Shown here: positions 1 to 10,755 of the stretch, one piece after another | Layout of the letters: each line of letters begins with the position of its first letter | Position numbering within the stretch: the stretch's first letter is position 1 | Assembly: GCA_013399875.1 (NCBI GenBank) | Contig: VXAZ01006216.1 | Location: 255,915 to 319,914 of the forward strand | DNA: 64,000 nt | DNA from: Gymnorhina tibicen | Lineage: Eukaryota > Chordata > Aves > Passeriformes > Artamidae | Direction of reading: 5' to 3' | Program-made: the position numbers and the translations under genes | The notes under the pieces: generated by a model | The model's database searches: none | What the model saw: only the letters and a program-made list of their open reading frames with translations | What the model was told of the DNA's origin: nothing

Positions 1-642
1 GCTCCAGGATGAAGTTTCCACCTCAGATGCTGCTGTGGCCACGGGGATGATACTCCTGATTTAAAAAGTCCAGTTGGGTTTGCAAGCAGCTTCTGTGATC
101 ATTTTCACTGTGGATCTTGAATCCAAAGGCTTTCCACGGCTCCAGAATCTTCAGGGGTTAAAAGGCTCTGCCACCCACCAGGTCTCCTTCCAACATCCTT
201 TTTCTCTCTCTTCCAGCTGCCCAGTGCTGCTAAAGCTGAGCTTTGATTCAGCTGCTGCTTCAGAGGCAAGAATTCGGAGGCAGGAGATGCTGAACTCTGA
301 CAAATCCCACCTCAGGGAGCACATTATTTGAATTCCATGTTTAATATATCCTAAAAACAGACCCCAAAAAGAGCTAAGTGCAGGAGGAAACAAGGGGCTG
401 AGCTTCTTCCTAATGAGTGGATTCTTTGACTGCGTCAGGGCTGGAAGTGACACCGGAGTAAAGAAGCCACCAGGGCTTTTGGTTTAAGGACTCCAATTAA
501 ATCCAGGTCTCACTAATGAAGAGTGCACGCAGGAATTTGTTCTTTCCGAAATGTGTGCTCTCCTACGTGGTTGTTTTGAAGATGGAATCTGCATTTCCTT
601 GATTTTATTTGCTTTCTGGTTGTCTTTTGAGGGCACAGCTTA

Positions 643-797
643 GAAATCAGACCTTGGGTCGGGTGGGCTCTTGGGAAAACAAGAGTGCCCTGGCAGGATC
701 CCGGTGCCAGAAGCAAGATTCTGACCTTTNGGAAATCAGACCTTGGGTCGGGTGAGCTCTTGGGAAAACAAGAGCCAGAAGCAAGATTCTGACCTTT
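643..797. repeat. Tandem near-identical block separated by an N
   Basis: Copy 1 is 643-729 and copy 2 is 732-797. They match almost base for base except that copy 2 lacks 21 bases present in copy 1. A single N at 730 sits at the junction. This may be a real duplication or an assembly join of two alleles or reads that overlap. Confidence 0.85.
730..730. other. Single unresolved base (N)
   Basis: A lone N lies exactly between two copies of a duplicated block, which makes an assembly or gap-filling cause plausible. Confidence 0.95.
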
Positions 798-1557
798 AAC
801 CAGGCCTGGTGACAGCTGAAGAGGATGGAAGCACCTTTTAGCTGCCATCCAAAGCAGTTAAAGGTTAACTGTAACTCCCCTTGACAGAGCGGATCTGCCA
901 CTGACAAACACCCCCAGACAGGCTTTTTTCTTCCCGTTAACGAGGCTGGCACTAATTAAGTCTGATGCCAGTGAAGTCTGTGGCAGTACTGACTCAATTA
1001 TGCACTAAAAGTTGGGCAAAAACTCTTGAGAGAGCACTCACTGCACACAGAAACAGAGCCAAGAATTGGGGAAAAGATGTCTTGGAAATTCAGCAACTCA
1101 GGTGACTTCAGGCAGAAAGAGCCTGGGCTGGAGAGCAGAAAAGGCATCACAAACCTCTTCGCTCAATTCTTACTCCTTTACTGAGTCTTAAATGCCCACA
1201 CATCCACGGATATTTGGAATATTTATCATGATGATATGGAATTCTTTCATAAATACACTCTTCTAAGCGTGGAGAAACTTACGGGTTCGTAGGAATTTAA
1301 TTTGGTGCCTAACCAGCTCCTGTTATGCTACTGGGCACCACTGCTGGTTAACTTGCAATTTCAGCTAATTACTAATGAGTTACCAAAATGCTCCTTGCAC
1401 TGGACTGGAACCTTTTGTGCCAATTGAGGAAAAGCAAATTATTCTTTAATAAGGGGTCACAGGTAAGCAAGAGCCTCAAGGAAATTCAACAGAGCATGGA
1501 ATGATTTGAGGAGCAACAGCAGCCACAAGATTTTGTGGTGATGCTTTGCACTTCTCA

Positions 1558-1617
1558 TGGAATCATGGAATGGTTTGGGTTGGAAGGGACCTTGAAGACC
1601 ATCTAGTTCCAACCTGA
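1558..1617 (-). mobile_element. CR1 LINE, 3' end fragment
   Basis: The antisense CR1 3' end begins with the ATCATGGAATGGTTTGGGTT block and runs through GGAAGGGACC to about ATCTAGTTCCAACC. Only about 60 bp of the element remain. Confidence 0.85.
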
Positions 1618-2399
1618 GCATCATCTGTGCTTCCAAAATCGCATCCCGTGATCATTCCCGCCGAAACACCTGTTCTGCTGAAATGTGGAAGTTTTTGTCT
1701 GTCCACAGACAAAGCAAAAAGACAAACAGAGCCCACAGAAGTAACAAAGGTTAGGCTGGATTAAAACCCCAAAGCTTTACCTTGGACCTTCAGAGCCAAG
1801 TGTGGATCACCCTGAACAAATTCAGGCACAACCTACAGTTTGTAGCTGTAACCAGACCAGGCTGGGTCCAAACTGGGAGAAACTTGTGAGAATGGGGCAA
1901 GGCAGAGATACAGGGAAAGAGCATGGGGAAAAGGGAAGAAATCGAGGCAGTATTCAAACAAACCCCAGGTTAACGAGGCACTGAAGACTTCCCCCAGGGA
2001 TAACCAGGCAGTGCTCTGCCATGTGGTCCTCTGCACTAAACACATTTGTTCATCCTCCCTCCTTAATGATTCCCCACCTTCCCAGTCTTCCCAGTCTTAA
2101 ACACCAATTCTTACCCACTTTGTCTCATCACCGAGGGCTTAAGCTGTTAATTCCAGCAAAGCTTCAGCTGAAATCCAGGTTTCTGCTCCAGATGTGAGTG
2201 GAACAGAAACAGGGAGCGCGTGCAGGTGTTAATGTGACTCCACAGCACGAGGATAAACCCAGCAGAACAGGGAGTCCTTGATTAAGGCCTGAATGAAACG
2301 ATCAGGGCCCATCAAGCACCCTGCTGATGAGCAGCTATTTGGCCACACACAGAGCTGTGATTTCCATCCACTTTAATAATCAGGGAGTTGGGATTTACC

Positions 2400-2459
2400 G
2401 TTAATGTGACATTGATGAAGAGAAATGACGCTAATGTGACATTGATGAACCGGAATGAC
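2400..2459. repeat. Two-copy 30-bp tandem repeat
   Basis: Units 2400-2429 and 2430-2459 match at 26 of 30 positions, sharing the core TAATGTGACATTGATGAA. Confidence 0.85.
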
Positions 2460-2815
2460 AGTTCAGGCTTGATTAAAATTAGCCACAGCTCTTCAGCACA
2501 GGACCAACCAGAAGGGCTTGACACAGAACTCAGATGCTTCCAGAGCAGAGGGAGAGGGTGAAACAAAGGACAAGGTGAGGGGAAAGGAGCAGAGGGATGC
2601 TAAAAAAGCCAACAAATGTTCCTTGATTAAATCCAGGATCCTTCAATGAGATTCAGCACCTCAAAGCTTCCCCCACTGCTCAATTCCCTGAATTAACAGA
2701 AAAAAGTCAAGAGTTACAACATTAATGGGGAGGGCAGAAGGTGCCCATCTACCTCATCCTCACATTTACACCTCGTGGGGACTCCACTGGGCACCAACAC
2801 TTTGCTTTAGCAGAT

Positions 2816-2884
2816 TCACAGAATCCCAGGATGGTTTGGGTTGGAAAGGACCCTAAAGATCATCTTGTTCCACACCTTCTGCTA
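2816..2884 (-). mobile_element. CR1 LINE, 3' end fragment
   Basis: The antisense CR1 3' terminus is recognisable (ATCCCAGGATGGTTTGGG, then GGAAAGGACC and AGATCATCTTGTTCCA). It is truncated after about 70 bp. Confidence 0.85.
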
Positions 2885-3959
2885 GAGCAAAGCTCACTAA
2901 GCCAAGGCTCAAAGTCCAAGGCATGGAGACTCCTCAGGAGCTCCAAAGGAAGCCAGCATTGGATGTGGGATCAGCACAGAGCAGTCCTGCTTGAGAATCA
3001 GGAAAATAAAACTGTGATCTTAAACAAGCCAACCCCTTCAAAATCCGAGTTGTAACAGCAAACCCTGTTTCTGCAGGGAAACACACACCGGCTCACCAGA
3101 ACTGCCTGAAGGAGGTTCTGAGGAATGCTAAGGAAAAAATTAAAGAAAAAATATCAAGACACAACTGCTCAAGTCTGGATGCTGTTCACCAGAACATTTC
3201 CATAAGGTTTACACTTACAATGGCCCCTCATGTGCTTTCACCATAAAGTTCATCTCTTCAACTCTCTCCACAGGGAAGTTGCTGAATGCTGGAAATACTC
3301 ACAGGACAAGAGCCTTGTTAAAACCCCTCTGCACCAGCTCAGAGCACCCAGCACTTACACAGGAGTCAACAGCAATCACCCAGATTTTCCTTCCAGCTGG
3401 GAATGAGTTGAAATGGCCCCAACCTTCTGTAGTTACATTACTTGCTCCTTTTATAAACAAAATATTCTTTCATTCATTATATAATTTCCTAGATTATCCT
3501 TTATTAAAATTCCCCCTCTCCAAAACGAATTTACATCTGAATTATCTCATTACTTCTGAACAAGCCAATTATTGCCTCTAGTGAACAAAATAATTAGACT
3601 TGTGCTCCCTGCATTCGAGATCTTCTCCAGCAGTCCCAGAACACAGGAGTACACAATGCAAAGATACAAACACACAGAACAAACCAATGGAGCAGCTTTT
3701 TTTCCTTCCTGAACACTGTTTACCAACTAAATAGGTTCCTTTTTTTGAATACATACATTCAGGTATCGAGTGCGTGATACAAACCTGAAATTTAAACTCT
3801 ACCCAGCAGTCAGGTCTGAAAGGGCAAAACACCTCACTTGGTTTGTTTTTCCACCACTGGAGTCAGAAGCCTTCCCTCTCCTCTGACATCTGTGTTACCA
3901 AAAAACTCACAAAACACTGCACAAAAAGGGGAAATGTTTCCTAGGGGTTGGTGATGGGA

Positions 3960-4289
3960 TTCATGGAATCTCAGGATGGTTTGGCTTGGAAGGGACCTTA
4001 AAGCTCATCCAGTCCAGTCCCTGCAGGGACATGGGCAGGGACACCTTCCACTATCCCAGGCTGCTCCAAGCCCCAGTGTCCAGCCTGGCCTTGGGCACTT
4101 CCAGGGATCCAGGGGCAGCCACAGCTTCTCTGGGAATTCCAGCCCAGCCCCTCCCCACCCTCCCAGCCAGGAATTCCTTCCCAATATCCCATCTAATCCT
4201 ACACTCTGTATGTGGGAATCCATTCTCCCTCGTACTGTCCCTCCAGGCCTCTCTGTCCGAAGTCCCTCTCCAGCTCTCTTGGAGCCCCT
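3960..4289 (-). mobile_element. CR1 LINE, 330-bp 3' portion
   Basis: This antisense CR1 copy runs from its 3' terminus at the low-coordinate end into the ORF2 C-terminal region. The reverse-transcribed strand still encodes degenerate versions of the CR1 ORF2 tail. It stops abruptly at 4289 where an unrelated sequence starting TGTCTTGG begins, so it was either interrupted by or joined to another element. Confidence 0.9.
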
Positions 4290-4510
4290 TGTCTTGGTTT
4301 AAGAAAATTTAAAGAAGTGGACACACTAAAATGAGTTACCTCCCCTTAACTTCAACCACTCCCTTTCCACCAACAAGGAACGAACATGAGTTGATATAAG
4401 TGAAAAAACAACAGCTTACCAACAAGCGAAATGGCAATAGGCAGAAATGTAAAAGTAAATAATCATTAGATACAAACTCACGAAATCTCAGGAACTCCAC
4501 GGGAACACAG
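4290..4510. repeat. Unclassified repeat-like segment next to the 55-bp array, possibly LTR-derived
   Basis: It starts abruptly at the CR1 boundary with TGTCTTGGTTTAAG and is A-rich on the + strand, unlike the flanking CR1. A TG start at a sharp junction is compatible with a retroviral LTR edge, but I see no matching CA end, no target-site duplication and no internal coding sequence. The family is not recognised with confidence. Confidence 0.35.
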
Positions 4511-5570
4511 ATGTCCCAAAATGGTGGCAGCGCCCTTCCCAAGACGGCGCCCGCACTGAGGGAGACAAAGGGGAAATGGCGGCAGGGGCCCTCCCCCAGA
4601 GGGGGCCCGCCCTGGGGGGGCGNNNNNNNNGGCGCCCGCACTGAGGGAGACAAAGGGGAAATGGCGGCAGGGCCCTTCCCAAGGTGGCGCCTGCACTGAG
4701 GGAGAAAAAGGGGAAATGGCGGCAGGGCCTTTCCCAAGGTGGCGCCCGCACTGAGGGAGACAAAGGGGAAATGGCGGCAGCGCCCTTCCCAAGATGGCGC
4801 CTGCACTGAGGGAGACGAAAGGGAAATGGCGGCAGCACCCTTCCCAAGATGGCGCCCGCACTGAGGGAGACAGAGGGGAAATGGCGGCAGGGCCTTTCCC
4901 AAGATGGCGCCCGCACTGAGGGAGACAGAGGGGAAATGGCGGCAGGGCCTTTCCCAAGATGGCGCCCGCACTGAGGGAGACAGAGGGGAAATGGCGGCAG
5001 GGCCTTTCCCAAGATGGCGCCCGCACTGAGGGAGACAGAGGGGAAATGGCGGCAGGGCCTTTCCCAAGATGGCGCCCGCACTGAGGGAGACAGAGGGGAA
5101 ATGGCGGCAGGGCCTTTCCCAAGATGGCGCCCGCACTGAGGGAGACAGAGGGGAAATGGCGGCAGGGCCTTTCCCAAGATGGCGCCCGCACTGAGGGAGA
5201 CAGAGGGGAAATGGCGGCAGGGCCTTTCCCAAGATGGCGCCCGCACTGAGGGAGACAGAGGGGAAATGGCGGCAGGGCCTTTCCCAAGATGGCGCCCGCA
5301 CTGAGGGAGACAGAGGGGAAATGGCGGCAGGGCCTTTCCCAAGATGGCGCCCGCACTGAGGGAGACAGAGGGGAAATGGCGGCAGGGCCTTTCCCAAGAT
5401 GGCGCCCGCACTGAGGGAGACAGAGGGGAAATGGCGGCAGGGCCTTTCCCAAGATGGCGCCCGCACTGAGGGAGACAGAGGGGAAATGGCGGCAGGGCCT
5501 TTCCCAAGATGGCGCCCGCACTGAGGGAGACAGAGGGGAAATGGCGGCAGGGCCCCTACCCAAGATGGCG
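4510..5570. repeat. 55-bp GC-rich minisatellite array, about 19 units
   Basis: The unit is 55 bp long and repeats at 4848, 4903, 4958 and so on to 5508. Each unit contains AAGATGGCGCCCGCACTGAG and GGGGAAATGGCGGCAGGG. The twelve units from 4848 to 5507 look identical by eye. The left-most units (before 4848) are diverged, and the last unit differs near its end. Because 55 is not a multiple of three and the unit lacks minus-strand stop codons, all three minus frames stay open for 339-415 codons; this is an artefact of the repeat, not evidence of a protein. The array contains an 8-base N gap, so its true length is unknown. Confidence 0.97.
4623..4630. other. Assembly gap (8 N) inside the minisatellite
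   Basis: Eight consecutive Ns are flanked by array units; the unit to the left of the gap is distorted into a G-rich run. This is typical of a collapsed or unresolved tandem array. Confidence 0.95.
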
Positions 5571-5930
5571 GCATCCCCAGCAACCGCGGCGCTTGAATGA
5601 CACCGGGGAAATGGCGCCAGCTCTCTCCCTCAGGACACCAGGCACGGCTGGGCGCTCCCCAGCCGACCGGCCGGTCTGGGAGATCAAGGGAAGAAAGATG
5701 GCAGCAAAAAGAACCCTCAGGGGAAGGCTGGGGCTGACAGAGAAGTCCTGGCGGCAGACACAGCCTTACCAGCGCGCGTGGGGTCAGCGCCGCCGCTTCC
5801 TCGGGTTACCAGGACAAGAAGCACCCCAAAGGGGCAAGAACGCAAGGGACAGAGAAAAACACGGCAGGACTTGCCCCAAAACGTGTCCACTGCTCGTGTA
5901 AATCCTGGCAGAGAGGTATAAAACATCTCC
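5560..5930. other. CpG-rich flank of the 55-bp array with further ATGGCG motifs
   Basis: Just beyond the array the DNA is still CpG-rich (runs such as CCGACCGGCCGGTC and AGCGCGCGTGGGG). It carries a full YY1-type site CAAGATGGCGGC at 5561-5572, plus GAAATGGCGCC near 5607 and AAAGATGGCAGC near 5694. A TATAAAA lies at 5917-5923 on the + strand. This could be a CpG island or promoter remnant, perhaps of a retroelement. No coding exon was recognised. Confidence 0.4.
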
Positions 5931-6928
5931 TGTCTGAAGGAGGGTCCTGTTCCCAGATGAGGACAAGAGGAGCCTTCCCAATTTTCACACCTCGTTGCCC
6001 TGCACGCGGCCCTGGAGGAGGAAGGTGAGAGATGCTGCAGCTCACAATTCCATTACGGACTCTCTGCCAGCTGTCAGGATGAATCCACGGCCTTACCCTC
6101 AAGAATTTCTGAAGCAAGAAAGATTCATTTTTACCTTCTGTATATAAGTTAACAAGCAGAGAAAATCAGATCCCTCACATCTGCTTCTGGGGTCTCTTGG
6201 ATACTTCAGTGACTCCCTGCATGAGCTCGAGCAGGAATTTCTCCTGCCACTGAGCGTTAACAGCACAGCAGACAACATACTGAGGGTAATAAAAACAATG
6301 CAGCCCTCATTTATCAGCTTGAGGAGAAGCTGTCGAGGCAACCGGCTGAGAACGACCCACCAGGAAAGTCTGAGAATCACAAGAGGAAGAGGTTTGGGGT
6401 TTTGCCCTTTGGCTGGAAATGCTGCTCAACTCCAGCAGGAAGTGTAGAGAACTGAGGGAAAGCTTTGCCTCCCCTTGCTTCCCTCTGTCCCCAGCACCAT
6501 TTCTGTGCAATGTCTGACAGGGCTTCATGGGCTGATTTTGCTGCCAAGTGAGGTTTGAACTTCTCTCCTTGGCTTGTGCCCTCCCCTACACAATCCAGAA
6601 TCAGTGCACAGCCTAGTGCATTACGTTTCCCTATATAAATATATATATTTTTAATGTATTATGTCTCTCAATAAGTCTATATTTTTAATTAATGAGCTAT
6701 TTCAAATGGAAGATGAAAAGCGAAAATCTCCTTTTCCTTTTGGAAGGGTGATCCAATAACACTGACAGTACCAGATGGCTTCCTCCTTGGAAAGCCAGAC
6801 AAAGCAAATGCATCCATAAATGTCCAGAATGTCAGAAGCAGGCATCAAAGAGAAAAAGTCCAAGTAAATACACACAGCTCTTGCTTCTCAGAAACCAGGA
6901 ACATTTGTTAGTCCTGTCAAGGAACAGA

Positions 6929-6948
6929 TTTTTTTTTTTTTCCCCCCC
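6929..6948. repeat. Homopolymer T13-C7
   Basis: Thirteen Ts are followed directly by seven Cs. Confidence 0.95.
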
Positions 6949-7616
6949 TCTCCAACACCCTGAAATTTCCAAGCAGAGCTAAAAGCACAGAGGTGCCTTG
7001 GTCTCACCGGGGAAATAATTCTGCACAGCTGATTTGATCTGTGAAAATGTTCACCCAACAGCAGAAGCTGTGCTCAAAAACCAAAGGATTTCTCTGTAAA
7101 AGCCCAGCACCAACTGTCTCACGGGTAGGGCTCTGCTAGAAACCCTAAAAAACCCAAACACCATCAACGTGTGGTGTGGAGAAAAGCCAAGATCACGGTC
7201 AAGCAGCGAATCCAAGTGTCAGTTCAGGGGTATTTACTGGGAGCACCAAACACCTGCAGGTTCCTAATCCATCTCCACGGATTAGGTTATTCCTAAATAG
7301 TTCAGGTGCTCCTGAGATGGTTCAGGGCACAACCAAAATCATTCCAGACCAAGGCAGGCGCCTGTGTCGCTGCCATCTAAACCATCTCTGCCTTCTGACT
7401 CAGCTTGGTGTGAACACAGATAATTTCCTGATGTGTTTTCCTGAATAATCCCTACGAGCAATAGCCACTCAATTTAATGTGAAACCCACGTTGTGGGAAG
7501 AAACCTTGCTCTGCCTAAGGGCACTTTTAGGGAAGAGCAGAACGGATCCCACAGATGTGAAAGGCTTGTGCTCCACAACCTGCCAGCCCAGCAGCCTCCT
7601 CTTCTCCTCCCCTGCT

Positions 7617-7717
7617 CTAAAATACCCATTTCTTGCCCTAAAGTACCTATTTCTTGTCCCAAATACCTATTTCTCTCCCTAAAATACCAGTTTCTTGCCC
7701 CAAACTACCTATTTCTT
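7617..7717. repeat. About five diverged units of a ~21-bp tandem repeat
   Basis: The units follow the pattern TAAARTACCTATTTCTTGYCC with small length changes. The resulting reading frames repeat a short KYxFL-like peptide pattern, which is a by-product of the tandem repeat. Confidence 0.8.
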
Positions 7718-8416
7718 TTCTGTCTCCACTTCTCCCTTTTGAATGCTGACCAAAACTTACTAAAAGCATATTTATGTTTTATATAAAACTTCTTAAGTAA
7801 AAAGTTGTAACACTACCCTGGATTTTGAGCTAATTTGTACAGAAAGTGAGGCTGATGCAATTCTGCTTATTGAGGTTTCCCAGTCTCCAAATTCCATCAA
7901 TCCCAATAACTTTAGGGTCCTCAAAAAACCATGAGACCTCCAGGATATGAAGTTGCTGGTTGCTGCATGAAAGACTTGACCACTCAATGCATTCACTCAG
8001 GAAAATTCAGAGACTGTCCCTGTATTTCTTAAAAGATCAGGCACCACAACTGGAATAAAGTTATTTCCCCCCCAGTTTTGAGGGCTCAGCCCAAGCTGAA
8101 CACAAACATCCCAGCCTAAGAACGGGTTTGGGACATTTCTGAGACCCTGAGGAGAAATGGAAGCATTTCGAAGCAAAATAGGTCAGCTGAGGGACTTTGG
8201 AAGTCAAGTTCCTCTTTTAGTGGAGAAACAAAACCTCCAAGAATGCATCCAAACTTTCAGGGTTCGTTCACTTTCTCCAAGCGAGGAGCTTCAAAGCCTT
8301 GGGAAGAAGTTCTCACCCAGGAACTGGCTGATCAAAAAAAGGAACAGGGGGGAAAAAAAGGTGACAGGAAATATCCCCGAGCTGGAATAATTCCTAAAGC
8401 AGAGCTGCATTTTGTG

Positions 8417-8617
8417 CCAGCCCCTCCCCACCCTCCCAGCCAGGAATTCCTTCCCAAGATCCCATCCAGCCCTGCCCTCTGGCAGTGGGAAGCCATTCCC
8501 TGGGTCCTGTCCCTCCAGGCCTTGTCCCCAGTCCCTCTCCAGCTCTCCTGGAGCCCCTTTAGGCCCTGCAAGGGGCTCTGAGCTCTCCCTGGAGTTTCCT
8601 CTTCTCCAGGCTGAAAA
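8417..8617 (-). mobile_element. CR1 LINE internal fragment lacking its 3' end
   Basis: This antisense CR1 piece covers the ORF2 C-terminal region (CCAGGAATTCCTTCCCAAGA, then the CTGTCCCTCCAGGCC block and the CTTCTCCAGG block). The CR1 3' terminus, which should lie at the low-coordinate side, is absent. A 180-codon minus-strand open frame (8291-8833) overlaps it but is not a gene. Confidence 0.85.
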
Positions 8618-9615
8618 ATCTTGGGGGGAAAGGGAGGGAATGAGGAAAACACAGGAAAGGAAGAAGCTTAGCAACAAATAAAATAAGCAAGACCACGCTG
8701 GAAAACAGCTTGGAAGCCAAGCAGAGCCCTTTCCTCCAGGTAAATATTTCTGATTAAATCCCTGCTCTGCTCTCCACGGGAACAACAGCAACTGGACACT
8801 GAGTGTGCCATATGTAGCTATTTTCAAATTCAAAACAAAACCCCTTTTTCTGCAAAAAAGTGAAGTTAAAACACTTCCATCCTCTGGTTTCCTGCATAAG
8901 CACGATCTGAAAGCATTAAGTGGGTTAAATACATTAAATAACTGTAATGATCTGCTCTCGGAGTGCAGAGTAATGGAATCTTGCAGCAGGGCTCGGAATT
9001 AACCTGCTTAATTTCCCTGGTATTACATCCACCACATCCATCCCCTCATTCTGCTTCACAACTGCATCATTAACTTCCCATATAGACATTCCAACCTATC
9101 ACTCCAACTTGCCACTTCTTCATCCAAATGAATTAAAATTTGCTTATCCGCTGCCATTTGCATCAACTTCCTATTAAAACAGAGAGAAAGAGGTTTAAAT
9201 CTTCTTTCTCCACATTTAATTCAATTGTCTGGCATTACTTTGTTTTAATGACTCAGTGCACAACGGTTTATGCTTGGCTTGGACTAATTCAGAAGTTCCT
9301 ACCTCCAGTAAGGGGAAAAAAGACTGGAAGAACAGGATAAAACGAAGCATTTTTGGTTCTGGCAATAAGGTATTGATGGTTGTACCCCAACACATCTGAT
9401 TTCCTACGAGCTGAGAGAGGACTGGCAGGTGCATCATCCAACACACCAACCCAACGGGGCTTTGCTCAGAACACTTCCAGCAAAATCTCCCAGACCAGTA
9501 AAAAAAAAAAGGAAATCACCTGGGATTGATGTGGATTTCATTTACTCCAGTGGGAAAAGAGGGAAATTCATTTCTGTTCTCCTCCTGTGATTTAATTATA
9601 TGTGCTTTTAAGGGT

Positions 9616-9694
9616 TCTCTGCCCATGCCAGGGGTTGGAACTTGACGATCTTTAAGGTGCCTTCCAACCCAAACCTTTCCATGGTTCTATGATT
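9616..9694 (+). mobile_element. CR1 LINE, 3' end fragment
   Basis: This sense-strand CR1 tail runs from CTGCCCATGCCAGGGG through ATCTTTAAGG and TTCCAACCCAAACC to ATGGTTCTATGAT. Confidence 0.85.
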
Positions 9695-10727
9695 TTCTGT
9701 ATCTAATAAATACAGAGTTAACAACCAACATTTAAAAAAAACAACACAATCATTGTGGTTCCCACCTAAAGCTGATTTTGTGTAGCCCTGAGAGATCAGA
9801 TTCATTTACTAAACCAGGCCAGAAAGGCAGCCTGGGACTAATTTTCACTAATGAAAAGATAGTAAACCAAGTGTCCCCTGGATAGATTACACTAATTACA
9901 TTTTAAGATGTTTTTTAAGGTGATGGGGATTGTATTATAGCATGGAATGAAAAAATGCAAAAGAAATGAAAGAAATTTTCAACTAAAATCTATTTTCTTT
10001 GGTCTTTTACTAGAAGGTTCACAGTGCACTGTTAAGCCAGGAGAACACAATACTCCAATTAACTTGGTTTTAATCACTTCTGGCTGAGGAGAATGTGAAT
10101 GGACTCAGTGAGTGAAAGAGGAGGTATCAGAAATGGCACCTTGGGATGGAGGTTGAAGCTTTATCTACCACGCTCCAAATGCTTCAACCTCCCCTTGAGA
10201 TGTCCCTCAAGGCTTGAAATTCCTTATCTGAGACCATCCTCACCCACGGCAGAGATCCCCTGTCCACAGCAAACCCTCAGGAATTTGCTGGCAGAGCGTT
10301 AAATCCATCCTGATGAGACCCACGCTGTTAATTCCCCGTAACTCTTGTCCAGTGGGGGGGGTCTCCCTTGTCCTTTTGCATCTTTGATCTCTGTGGAAAT
10401 CATTCTCAATCGATTGTAAGTCGATTTCCCTTTGGATGTTTCATTCATGGAGTACAAGAATAAACCCTAAATGTCAATTCCCATTTTTATGAATTCAAAT
10501 TGTGTCATTTTTGGCTGATACCTTTGATGGTGATCCTTTGAGTGAGCAAAAATCAGTCCTTCAAGACAGATGTTGAAACTACTTCAAATCATATTTTACC
10601 ATGACACCAAGTCCTTGTATGCAAGGACTCCAGTTTTCCAAAGGAGTCAAAGCAGAGGCAGAGAAGGACATGAGGAATTCCGAGCCCTGGGACTCCTTCA
10701 TTTCCCTTTTTGTAGCACCTTTTAACT

Positions 10728-10755
10728 GGGACTGGGACTGGGAATGGGAATGGGG
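10728..10755 (+). other. G-quadruplex-type motif
   Basis: Five G-runs (10728-10730, 10734-10736, 10740-10742, 10746-10748, 10752-10755) are separated by exactly three bases each (ACT, ACT, AAT, AAT). This fits the canonical intramolecular quadruplex pattern with short loops. The G-rich strand is the template strand for EXOC4 transcription, so the pre-mRNA would carry the C-rich version. Confidence 0.7.

Noticed and set aside
4510..5570. CRISPR-like direct repeat array
   Set aside because: Units are contiguous with no unique spacers and the setting is a vertebrate intron.
4336..5583. Three long overlapping minus-strand open frames (339, 361 and 415 codons)
   Set aside because: They follow from a stop-free 55-bp tandem unit read in all three frames; the predicted proteins are the same three peptides permuted, and the array includes an assembly gap.
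8291..8833. 180-codon minus-strand open frame
   Set aside because: It is centred on a CR1 fragment and extends by chance into flanking DNA.
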